NCBI GenBank assembly: GCA_024278345.1
Contig: JAJRTK010000196.1
Span: 1-26,578, forward strand
Direction of reading: 5' to 3'
Origin: a bacterium
Lineage (GTDB): Bacteria; CSSED10-310; JAJRTK01
DNA length: 26,578 nucleotides
The notes beneath the pieces were generated by a model, which was not told the DNA's origin, did no database searches, and was given only the letters and a program-made list of their open reading frames with translations. Below, in pieces: positions 7,711 through 16,127 of the stretch (position 1 is its first letter; the number at the start of each line of letters is the position of its first letter). Both the position numbers and the translations under genes were made by a program.

Positions 7711-7748
7711 CTTAGAATCTGCTTAGAGCCGCATTAGAAAACTCTAAG
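7711..7748. promoter_or_regulatory. Helically phased TTAGA repeats in a divergent promoter region
   Basis: TTAGA begins at 7712, 7723 and 7734, exactly 11 bp apart, and the inverse TCTAA follows at 7743-7747. CTTAGAG (7722-7728) and CTCTAAG (7742-7748) form a 7-bp inverted repeat. The array sits between the divergent DegP and zinc-ribbon/TPR genes. Same-face spacing suggests binding by a regulator, but no known box is matched. Confidence 0.35.
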
Positions 7749-7805
7749 GAACAACCTCAAGATGTTGCAAAAGAAAAAAAGAAACCAAACACGGGGATGA
7801 ACACC

Positions 7806-10800
7806 ATGATCTGTCGCCAGTGTCAGGAAGCCAACCCCCCAGCCAACAATTTTTGCGGAAACTGCGGAGCACGCCTGGATGCTGCTCCCAAAAAAGGAAA
7901 CAAACTGTCCCGTTCCCCTTCTTCCCTCTGGAATGACTCGGATGCGGAAGTCGAACGAACCATGGTCCTTGACCGAAGCCAACTTCCAGATGTACTGAAA
8001 TCAGCGGCAAAAGAGCGGCGAATAAAGAAGGCGCAGCCCTCTGGCACAAAGCCCACGCCCTCTAGACCCAAAAGGCGACCTAAAGGCGATGTACCGCCGA
8101 CACGACGGTTCCGAAAAAAGAAAAAAAGAGCTCCAACATCCAATGTGGCAAACCACACCAAGCCCCAAAAACTAAGCCACAACCAAACCGTGAGTCCAGC
8201 TTCCACGGATCTCGAAGGAACTATGGTCCTCCCCCGTCCGGAAGCCTTCAAATCGTTGCGGAAGCGCACGCTCACCCCGCAAAATCGGACGACTCACCAA
8301 GAAATCAGCGAACTCGAGGCACTGGCAGACGCTTTCGAAGAACCGGAAGCCGCGGAAACTACGCCCGACCCCCTTCAAGAGCTTGAAGCACGGGCCGACT
8401 CTTTCCAGGAACCAAAGGTCGCGAAGCCGGCGCCCGATCAGCTCCACGAACTCGAGGCACTGGCAGACGCTTTCGAAGAACCGGAAGCCGCGGAAACCAC
8501 TCCCGAGCCCCTTCAAGAGCTCGAAGCACTGGCCGACTCCTTCGAAGAACCGGAAGCCGCAGAAATCACTCCCGACGTCCTTCAAGAGCTCGAGACACTG
8601 GCGGAATCTTTCGAAGAACCGGAAGCCGCGGAAATCACTCCCGACGTCCTTCAAGAGCTCGAAGCACCGGCAGACACTCCGGAGGAGCCTCCGGCTTCCA
8701 AGCCCAAACCTCACGACCTCCAGGATCTCGAGGCACCGGCTGAACCCTTCGGCGAACCAAAGGTTCTGGACCCTGCGCCAGACGATCTCTCTTCAATTTC
8801 GGAAGATCATCAACAAGTTTTTTTACCGCCAGACCTCGAAGGCGAATTCGAGCAACTTGCATCCTTGGCGCTGGAGTTTCCTGAAATACCACGGGATGAA
8901 TCCCAGGAAGAACCTTCCAAGGAGCCCGCGATCCATGCCTTGAAAAAGCAACAGGCCGAGGCGACTTCCAAAGAAGGGCTTCCCAAATCTGGAATCCCAC
9001 TGGAGGCACGCCATGAACGCCCCATCCACGCGAAGGTAGCGGACCCAACGGCTACAGCACCGGCCGGGGATGTAACGGAGCTCCAGTTGGAACAGGAGCT
9101 GTTTCTCGAAACGTTCGCCAATGCTCTCGCCTCAGCCAGCACGGAAGAATCGGAAAGCCCCGCTGCTGCCAGGGCAACGGATGAGGAAACGAGTGCGGAG
9201 AGTGGAAGCGGCGAAGAGCGGCACACCGTGCGGTCCATGCAGAAGATGGAGGAACAGGCCCTCGACGATCTGATCAAGGAAGAGGCTCAAGAGGCCCTGG
9301 AAGCGCTGCGGGAACTGCTAGGCGACAAGACCGGGCAGCTCTCTGAAGAAGATGGCGAGAACCAAGAACAGGAAGTTCAAAGGCCATCCGACAACGGGGC
9401 CGCGCAGCCTGGAAAAGTCCGAAGGGCGGAAGAACCTGAAGCCCTGGAACAGGAAGAAGAGCTCGAAGGCGAAACGGACCTCGAACAGCTCGAAGACGAA
9501 GAATCCCAGGCCCTGGAACAGGAAGAAGAGCTCGAAGGCGAAACGGACCTCGAACAGCTCGAAGACGAAGAATCCCAGGCACTGGAACAGGAAGAAGAGC
9601 TCGAAGGCGAAACGGACCTCGAACAGCTCGAAGACGAAGAATCCCAGGCACCGGAACGGGAAGAAGAGCTCGAAGGCGAAACGGACCTCGAACAGCTCGA
9701 AGACGAAGAATTCCAGGCACTGGAACGGGAAGAAGAGCTCGAAGGCGAAACGGACCTCGAACAGCTCGAAGACGAAGACGACCTAGAAAAGCAGAGTGGC
9801 GGCGAAGAAACTGAATCTGCGGGATCCGTTGAAAAAGAGAGACCGGTCCCAGCAAAATCTCTTGAGACTGATGCTCTTGAAGAGGAAGACGAGGATTACG
9901 AGGAGATCTTCGACGACGAGGGAGTCCCACTCTTCTTCAAACTCATCATTGTTTTGCTTTTCATGGCGCTGGTGGCCGCCTCCGCCTTCCTGGTCTGGCG
10001 GTATGCTTTCCAGCCCTCGTCAACGATCAACTCCGCGACAAATTCAGGTGATCTGGCGCCAATTCCAGGCGCCACGGAAGAGCAAACCGAGGGCAGCCTA
10101 CGCCGGACACTGGCCATCGCCCCGGACCGGCCCGAAAACTACGAGGCCTTGGCGAAGGCTCTGAAAGAAAAGGGACTCTCCAGACAAGCAAGCCTCTATC
10201 GGCAAGGCGCGGCAACCTTGGGTTCGGAGGACTCGGATCTGCTCCTTGGCATGGCTACGGAGGCCGAAACCGCTGGAGATCTGGAAAAGGCGGTCACAGC
10301 GTATCAAAGGCTCCTTGCGGTCAAACCTCGAGACCGGCAGGCGTTGCTTGGCCTGGGCTCTACCCTGCGGCGCCTGGACCGAACCGAGGAAGCGTACGAG
10401 GTTCTTTCCAGACTGATCCGATTCCATCCGGACTCCGCTCCCGGGCAAAACGAATATGGTTTGATCCTCAAGAGGCTCAACCGAATCCCGGAGGCCATGG
10501 CGGCGTACCAGCAGGCGATGGAGCTCGATCCGAGCCGGCCTGATCCCGCTACCAATCTTGCGGCGCTTCTCTCCCGGCAAGACCGCCAACCCGAAGCGTT
10601 GGAGATTCTGCGGAGAGCCGTGGAGCAGAGCCCCGACAATCCTGAAGTCCATTCTCAGCTCGGGAACACGCTCTTAGTTCTCGGCAACAGAAAGGAGGCC
10701 GCGGTCGCCTTTCGGCGAGCTTTGCTGCTGGCTCCCGCTGAAGCGGTCTACCACAACAATTACGCCCACTTCCTCGATGCCGGGGTAGATACCCGGGGAG

Positions 10801-11321
10801 CCCTGGCCGAGTACCGGCGTGCCATCGAGCTGGAACCTCGTGATGCGGTCTACCGAAGCAACTTTGGGGTCGCCCTCTACAATCAGGAAAGATACGACGA
10901 GGCGGAGGCTTCTTTTCGAAATGCCATCAAACTCGAGCCGCGGAATAGCGCACACAGGACAAACCTCGCCCACGTCTTGGAAAAAAAGGGGGAGCCAGAG
11001 CAGGCGCTGCAAGAACTTGAGACAGCCATCAAGCTCGATCCCGAAGACTCCCAAACTTGGTCGACCCTGGCTCGAATGTACGAGGAGAAAAAGCGCACCA
11101 TGGAAGCGATCCGCGCGTACAGAAGAAGCATCCAGTTGGACCGGTGCAACTACGTGGCTTCTTCCAACCTGGCGCTGCTCTACGAATCCCGCGTCCGGTA
11201 CCGCACCGACGCGGTAAAAGAATGGAAGCACTACCTTGAAATCGTCAAAGACTGCGGAATCGAAGGACAAGAGGAGTTCATGCAGCTAGCCAAGGATAGC
11301 CTGGAAAAGCTGGATTTCTAG
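7806..11321 (+). CDS. Zinc-ribbon, acidic repeat, single-pass membrane TPR protein
   Basis: This is a 1171-residue multidomain protein. A CxxC-x10-CxxC zinc ribbon opens it (C3, C6, C17, C20). A basic, disordered stretch follows with two TMVL motifs (T52, T139). Next comes a seven-unit degenerate 23-residue array (169-329), a low-complexity acidic region, and a five-unit, nearly perfect 23-residue array (546-660). One transmembrane helix lies at about 708-733, preceded by a very acidic stretch. The C-terminal 400 residues are about ten TPR units (for example EAMAAYQQAMELDPSRP). Cytoplasmic zinc ribbon and periplasmic TPRs is the expected topology. TPRs bind other proteins, but the partner and function are unknown. 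An ATG nine bases earlier (7797) is possible; GGGGA at 7793-7797 is better spaced for 7806. It converges on the acyl-CoA dehydrogenase gene 24 bp away. Confidence 0.88.
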   Translation: MICRQCQEANPPANNFCGNCGARLDAAPKKGNKLSRSPSSLWNDSDAEVERTMVLDRSQLPDVLKSAAKERRIKKAQPSGTKPTPSRPKRRPKGDVPPTRRFRKKKKRAPTSNVANHTKPQKLSHNQTVSPASTDLEGTMVLPRPEAFKSLRKRTLTPQNRTTHQEISELEALADAFEEPEAAETTPDPLQELEARADSFQEPKVAKPAPDQLHELEALADAFEEPEAAETTPEPLQELEALADSFEEPEAAEITPDVLQELETLAESFEEPEAAEITPDVLQELEAPADTPEEPPASKPKPHDLQDLEAPAEPFGEPKVLDPAPDDLSSISEDHQQVFLPPDLEGEFEQLASLALEFPEIPRDESQEEPSKEPAIHALKKQQAEATSKEGLPKSGIPLEARHERPIHAKVADPTATAPAGDVTELQLEQELFLETFANALASASTEESESPAAARATDEETSAESGSGEERHTVRSMQKMEEQALDDLIKEEAQEALEALRELLGDKTGQLSEEDGENQEQEVQRPSDNGAAQPGKVRRAEEPEALEQEEELEGETDLEQLEDEESQALEQEEELEGETDLEQLEDEESQALEQEEELEGETDLEQLEDEESQAPEREEELEGETDLEQLEDEEFQALEREEELEGETDLEQLEDEDDLEKQSGGEETESAGSVEKERPVPAKSLETDALEEEDEDYEEIFDDEGVPLFFKLIIVLLFMALVAASAFLVWRYAFQPSSTINSATNSGDLAPIPGATEEQTEGSLRRTLAIAPDRPENYEALAKALKEKGLSRQASLYRQGAATLGSEDSDLLLGMATEAETAGDLEKAVTAYQRLLAVKPRDRQALLGLGSTLRRLDRTEEAYEVLSRLIRFHPDSAPGQNEYGLILKRLNRIPEAMAAYQQAMELDPSRPDPATNLAALLSRQDRQPEALEILRRAVEQSPDNPEVHSQLGNTLLVLGNRKEAAVAFRRALLLAPAEAVYHNNYAHFLDAGVDTRGALAEYRRAIELEPRDAVYRSNFGVALYNQERYDEAEASFRNAIKLEPRNSAHRTNLAHVLEKKGEPEQALQELETAIKLDPEDSQTWSTLARMYEEKKRTMEAIRAYRRSIQLDRCNYVASSNLALLYESRVRYRTDAVKEWKHYLEIVKDCGIEGQEEFMQLAKDSLEKLDF
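8310..8792 (+). repeat. In-frame tandem array, 7 x 69 bp (degenerate)
   Basis: Seven consecutive 23-residue units begin ELEALAD and carry EEPEAAE in the centre. Units 1, 3, 4 and 5 are most alike; units 2, 6 and 7 have drifted (for example DLEAPAEPFGEP in unit 7). Glu and Pro dominate, suggesting an extended, disordered spacer. Confidence 0.85.
9441..9785 (+). repeat. In-frame tandem array, 5 x 69 bp (near perfect)
   Basis: Five 23-residue units carry the core EEELEGETDLEQLEDE. Units 1 and 2 are identical in DNA, unit 3 differs at one base, unit 4 reads APEREEE and ends EEFQ, and unit 5 diverges at its end. The low divergence implies recent expansion. Predicted charge is extremely negative. 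Confidence 0.92.
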
Positions 11322-11345
11322 GAGCTTTTGACAAAGGTCACAAGG

Positions 11346-12524
11346 TCAGCTTCCCCTCGAGCACGTAGGACTGCGTGCGGCTGATGAAAGCACGCTCCTG
11401 GCGATGAGCATTCTCTGGATTTCGTTTGTCCCTTCGAAGATAGTGGCAACGCGAACATCCCTGTAGAACCGGGCAAGGCCGAACTCCTCCATGAATCCAT
11501 AGCCGCCGTGGATCTGGATCGCTTCCGCGGCGACAAAGTTGGCCGTCTCCGTGGCATAGAGTTTCGCCATGGAGGCTTCCTTGGGGCAACCCAGGCCCCG
11601 GTCCATCATCCAGGCGGCACGGCGCGTGAGCAACCGCGAAGCGGAGACGCGGGCGGCCATCTCCCCGAGTTTCGTCTGGATCGCCTCGAACTGGCCGATG
11701 GCTCGGCCAAACGCATGGCGCTCCCTGGCATAATCCACGGCCCGGTCCAGACAGGCCTGGGCGATTCCCACGGCATGCGCCGCGATCCCCACGCGGCCGC
11801 CCTCCAAGGCTCCCAGCGCGACTCTCAGGCCCTTTCCCTCTGCTCCAAGAAGATTCTCCCGGGGAATGCGAGCCTCTTCGAAAACCACTTCCGCGGTGGA
11901 GGAAGAATGGAGGCCCAGCTTTCCCTCCATGAGACGCACGTTGACACCTGGAGAATCCGGCTCCACCAGGAATGCGCTGATCTCTTTCCGGCCATTCTGG
12001 CGCCCGGTAACAGCCATTGTGATCATCACGCCGCACTCCGTTCCGTTGGTGACCCAAATCTTGGTGCCATCCAAGATATAGTGGCCAGCCTCCTGACGGG
12101 CGGTGGTAGAAATGGCCCGCACATCTGACCCCGCACCAGGCTCGGTCAGGGCAAAAGCTCCCAGCATCCGGCCTTCGGCAAGGGGGCGAAGAAATTTTTC
12201 CTTTTGGGCCTCCGTCCCGGCCCGGGCGATGGGAAGCGCGCCAACGGAACAGCTCACGGAAAGGGTGACGGCTAAGGCGGGGGAAACCCGGGCCAGCTCC
12301 TCGATGGCCACCACGTAGCTGACATAATCGGAACCGCCACCGCCCCATTCTTCGGGGAGCACCATGCCAAGGATCCCCAGTTCCCCCAGTTTCCAGACCA
12401 GCTCCATAGGGAGCCTTCCCCGCCGATCATCCTCCTCAACCCTGGGAGCGATCTCCTGGTGCGCGAAATCCCGAACGAGATCGCGGATCATCCGCTGTTC
12501 TTCGGTCAGCTCGAACTCCATCAT
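11346..12524 (-). CDS. Acyl-CoA dehydrogenase
   Basis: This 392-residue flavoprotein catalyses alpha,beta-dehydrogenation of acyl-CoA, passing electrons to ETF. It belongs to the short/branched-chain acyl-CoA dehydrogenase group. The family pattern is complete: an N-terminal helical domain (LTEEQRMIRDLVRDFA), the FAD/substrate signature ALTEPGAGSDV, the middle beta domain (WVTNGTECGVM), and the C-terminal helices with QIHGGYGFMEEF. The likely catalytic base is E364 in IFEGTNEIQR. GGAGGT lies five bases before the first of two adjacent ATGs (12524 and 12521). After the usual IARSVL ending there is an extra tail of about 13 residues (SSAARSPTCSRGS) that is not typical. Chain-length preference cannot be read from sequence. 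The small lipoprotein gene lies 53 bp upstream on the same strand, with no obvious functional link. Confidence 0.94.
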   Translation of the reverse strand: MMEFELTEEQRMIRDLVRDFAHQEIAPRVEEDDRRGRLPMELVWKLGELGILGMVLPEEWGGGGSDYVSYVVAIEELARVSPALAVTLSVSCSVGALPIARAGTEAQKEKFLRPLAEGRMLGAFALTEPGAGSDVRAISTTARQEAGHYILDGTKIWVTNGTECGVMITMAVTGRQNGRKEISAFLVEPDSPGVNVRLMEGKLGLHSSSTAEVVFEEARIPRENLLGAEGKGLRVALGALEGGRVGIAAHAVGIAQACLDRAVDYARERHAFGRAIGQFEAIQTKLGEMAARVSASRLLTRRAAWMMDRGLGCPKEASMAKLYATETANFVAAEAIQIHGGYGFMEEFGLARFYRDVRVATIFEGTNEIQRMLIARSVLSSAARSPTCSRGS

Positions 12525-12577
12525 GGTCTACCTCCGGTTTTTTTCCCGCGGTTTCGATTCTGGATCCGGTGTTCGGT

Positions 12578-13003
12578 TCAGGACCTTGGCCCGGAGAGTT
12601 CGTAGGACGCCGTGCAGGTGATAGACGGGATCACGATTTGCGCAAGACCGCTCTCCACGGAGGCCACGGCAAATTTTCCGGCATAGTTCTGGCTGAAGAG
12701 AGTCGTGACGAAACTGGCTTCGAAGGAGCCGTCCGATTCGAGAATTCCCTCGTAGCTTTGGTTCTGGAAGGTATCAGTGATGGTCAGGACATTCCCGCGC
12801 TGAACGACAGTCCAGCCGATGACCGTTCCGTCGGGCAAGAATTGTTCCGCTGGACAAGTGGGCGTCAAAGTGCGATTGGAAAGAGTTATCTGATAAGTTC
12901 CCTCCACGTCCATCAAGGGGTCACTTTCGCCACCGCAACCAGCTAACACCGCTCCCATCATAAAAATGAACCCTAGCCACCATTTCGACCTTGCGCTCTG
13001 CAT
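12578..13003 (-). CDS. Small lipoprotein of unknown function
   Basis: This is a 141-residue protein with a classic lipoprotein signal: basic N-terminus, a hydrophobic stretch, and LAGC with the lipidated Cys at 23. The mature part (GGESDPLMDVEGTYQITLSN onward) looks like a small all-beta domain with alternating hydrophobics and two further cysteines (in TPTCPAE and SITCTAS) that could form a disulfide. I do not recognise the family. GGAGG sits six bases before the ATG at 13003. A longer frame from 13027 would bury that ribosome-binding site in coding sequence and spoil the signal peptide. The receptor gene is divergent, separated by 221 bp that contain only a weak CGGGCG/CGCCCG hairpin (13114-13133). 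Confidence 0.75.
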   Translation of the reverse strand: MQSARSKWWLGFIFMMGAVLAGCGGESDPLMDVEGTYQITLSNRTLTPTCPAEQFLPDGTVIGWTVVQRGNVLTITDTFQNQSYEGILESDGSFEASFVTTLFSQNYAGKFAVASVESGLAQIVIPSITCTASYELSGPRS

Positions 13004-13009
13004 CCCTAT

Positions 13010-13014
13010 CCTCC
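13010..13014 (-). promoter_or_regulatory. Ribosome-binding site deciding the lipoprotein start
   Basis: GGAGG on the minus strand lies six bases before the ATG at 13003, inside the longer frame that could begin at 13027. It supports the shorter protein. Confidence 0.7.
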
Positions 13015-13224
13015 GTTGAATCAGCAACCTATTGGGTTTGTTGAGTCATGCTCCTGACCTAGTACGTAATTTGCAAAACCCTTTTTTCTCCATGTGTTGC
13101 GTTCCGCTCCCATCGGGCGCCGTCCGACGCCCGCTACTCGCCATTCCCCACCCCTTTTCCATCCAATTGCCCTGAAACCTGAGCACCGCCCATTCGTTGA
13201 GCATCCTGTTTTCCGGAGATTCCC

Positions 13225-16119
13225 ATGTTCGCTTCGAACCACGCGGCCCGAACGCTCCGCAGCGAGTCCATAAGACCGCCCGCTCATAGTCTGCCGACTC
13301 CGTTGGTTCCGCTATTAGTCGTGATTTCGATTCTAGTCTCCCCCGGTTCCGCCATGGGACAGTCCACGAGCGGTGAAATTAGCGGGATTGTCACTGATTC
13401 TCAAGCTCAGCCCTTGCCTGGAGCCACCGTCCGGGCCATGGCGAAGGAGCGAGGCTTCTCCCGCAGGGCCACGGTGGACGGCCTGGGGCGCTTTCGGTTG
13501 CTCCAGTTGCCACCGGGAAACTACACGGTGGAGGCCGAGCTTCCGGGTTTTCGGACGGCGCGCTTCGCCGAAGTGCGCCTCCGTCTTCAGCAGACGCTGC
13601 GCCTAGTGATTGAATTGGAGCTCGAGCTGACACATACCATCGTCGTCGAGACAGAGCGGTCGATGCTAGACGTCAGCGAGACCACACGTATGGGTCTTGT
13701 GGAAACTGAAACCTTGGAAACGTTGCCGTTTACGGGCCGGATCTATACAGATTTAGCGCTCTTGTTTCCCGGAGTTTTTTCCGCGGCGCCGGGAACATTC
13801 TTGGCGGAGCGGCCGGCTGTCCTGACCTTTTCCGGACAGGGCGCCCGCTCGAACTCTTTCCTTGTGGACGGCCTGGACAACAACGACGACAGTTTTGGCG
13901 CACGTTCGAACAGCTCGCTCTCCCAAGAAGTGATCCAGGAATTCCGGGTCCTCAGGAACAACTTTGACGCGGAATTCGGGCGAGCGGCCGGGGGGGTGCT
14001 CAACGTCATCACCCGATCGGGCTCGAACAAACTGGAAGTGAAGAGCTTTGCTCAGGTCATGCCCGAGGATACAGGGGCGTGGAACCGATATTACCGGCAG
14101 TTGGCGGATGGTGAAGAGGAGAGCTTGCGCTCTCTTTCGCGGCGGCAGGCGGGGATCTTCGTCTCCGGACCCATCGTCCGGAACCAGGCTTTCTTCCTGG
14201 TGAACTATGAAGAAACACACGAGACAAGCCCGGTAGGTTTCCAAGGCGCTGAGTTCCGGAGGGACCCCGAGCCTGGCGGGATTTTCTAAGCTCCGTTCGA
14301 CGAAAGAAGCCTCTTTGGGAAGCTGGACTGGGCGCTCAGCAAGAACCATTATGCCGGACTCCGGATTTCTTACGACAAGAACAAAACCCGTGGCTTGAAC
14401 ATCGGTGGGACCAATGTTCCGGAAGCGGGCTCCAGCGTGTCGGATCGGGATATCCAGGTGGCATTGAGCCTGAGCTCGGTTCTTAGCGAGTCGCTCTACA
14501 GCGAAACCCGCCTGCTGGTCTCCCATTCCCGGCAAGACCAGCGGGCCAACTCCGATAAGGTTGGGGAGAGCTATCCGTCGTCCACCCGGGGCGGTTCACC
14601 GCTCCAGGCGCAACTTCGGGACGAACTCCAGTTCCAGATCTTGGAAAACCTCACGCTGGCCGTGGGCGCTCACACCTTCAAGGCTGGCATTGATTTCCGG
14701 CGGGTGGCGGTGGATGCATCGGTGAGATTCAATCCCCTTGGCACCTTTATCTTCCAGAACGACGTCCAGGTAGCCCCTGACGATCCCAGCACCTATCCAC
14801 TTCTGTACCAGCTCATCCGGGGAGAACCCGATGTCGAGATCGACAACGCGACGGTGGGGCTGTTCCTTCAGGATCATTGGGAGATCTCTGAGAGGTTTTC
14901 CCTCAACTTTGGCCTGCGGTACGATTTCGAAAGCTACCGCTTCCCGTCCGAGTTGGCCGTGGATACGGTAGTTCCCAATGGACGTCCCAAGCGCGACGGG
15001 AACAACATCGCGCCGCGATTCAGTCTCTCCTGGCGACCGTTTCCCCAAAGACCCTTCGTCCTCAAAGGCGGGGCGGGTCTCTTCTACGACCAGATCGCCC
15101 TGGCCTTTCCTTCCTTCTCCACGGTCACATCGGGACAAGAATTCCTCTTGGCTTTTCTGCCACCGTTCGGCCCTGAATTCGTCCAAGCCAACGGACCCGC
15201 CGCCGTGGCGGAATTTCTTACCGAAGTCGGTTCTCTCCGCTTTGGCGTCCGTGACGGCCTCCAGACCCCTTTTTCCCACCAGTATACCCTGGGGTTCGAG
15301 TGGGAGCCCATGCAGCGCTCCCTGATGTCCGTCTATTATGTCCATGCGGAAGGCGAGAACCTTCTCCGGCTGGAAGATGTGAACAGCCCCATTGGATTCG
15401 GCTCCGAAGGCCCCATCCGCCCCGACCCGACCTACGGCCCCGTGGCGCTCCTCAGCTCCACCGGTTCCAGCATCTACGACGCTCTGGAAATCTACCTTCA
15501 GCGCCAAGGGCCACTTTTCTCCGGCACGCTGGCCTACACGCTCTCCCGCTCCCAGAATGACGTGACCGACCCCCTGTCCGGCGATGGACTTTACCTGCCG
15601 TCGGACTCTGGGAATCTGGCCTCGGAATGGGGCCGGGCATCGAATGATCAGAGGCACCGGCTGGTGACGAGCGGTTCGGTCCGTTGGCCGCCATGGGGAA
15701 TCAGCTTGAGCGGAATCATGCAGTACGGTTCCGGGCTCCCCTTCAACGTCACATCCGGCCTCGATCAGAACGCCGACGGCCAGATGACGGATCGCCCCCC
15801 GGGGATTCCCCGCAACACAGGTGCGCAGACCTCGCTAGCGCTCGTCAACGCCTACCGGCAGGGTCTTGGCCTGCCGGCGACCCAAACGAAGTTGAGGGAG
15901 CCGGGGTTCTTCACTCTCGATCTCAAGGTCTCGAAACAGATGACCTTCGGAGCGGTATCGGCTGAGATCTTCGGTCAGGTCTTCAATGTGACAAACTACG
16001 AAAACCTGGGCCTCGTGGAGAGTTCGGTTCTGTCGCCCTTCTTTGGCCGTCCCACGGCCCTGGTCAGCCCCCCCCGGCGGGCAGAGCTGGGGGTCCGGCT
16101 TCGGTGGTCAGGAAGCTGA
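13225..16119 (+). pseudogene. Oar-like TonB-dependent receptor interrupted by an in-frame TAA
   Basis: One frame of 965 codons encodes an outer-membrane receptor but is split by TAA at 14287-14289. The part before the stop (354 residues) has a signal peptide ending near SAMGQ, a carboxypeptidase-regulatory-like domain (GEISGIVTDSQAQPLPGATV, about 50-130) and the plug (SFLVDGLDNND, EFGRAAGGVLNVITRSGSN). Reading resumes in the same frame right after the stop (APFDERSLFGKLDWALSKNH) and runs through a 16-18-strand-type barrel to RRAELGVRLRWSGS at 16119. No frameshift is needed, so a single base change is enough. Such receptors take up large substrates in Acidobacteriota; the ligand is unknown. 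GGAG lies six bases before the start. Possible readings are a recent pseudogene, a sequencing error, or two separate polypeptides (a second start at 14395 lacks a clear ribosome-binding site). Confidence 0.85.
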
Positions 16120-16127
16120 GGCCCGGA

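Noticed and set aside
8310-9785. CRISPR-like array
   Set aside because: The 69-bp units are contiguous with no spacers and remain in frame with the protein; they are coding repeats.
11338-12348. Open frame of 336 codons on the minus strand
   Set aside because: Same strand as the acyl-CoA dehydrogenase but in another frame, Gly/Arg/Ser-rich, with no motif; the dehydrogenase frame is complete.
14287-14289. Programmed recoding at the in-frame stop
   Set aside because: The codon is TAA, which is not used for selenocysteine (TGA) or pyrrolysine (TAG), and nothing suggests a recoding element.
14596-15657. Open frame of 353 codons antisense to the receptor
   Set aside because: Lies fully inside the barrel-coding part of the receptor and has no recognisable domain; long antisense frames are common in this composition.
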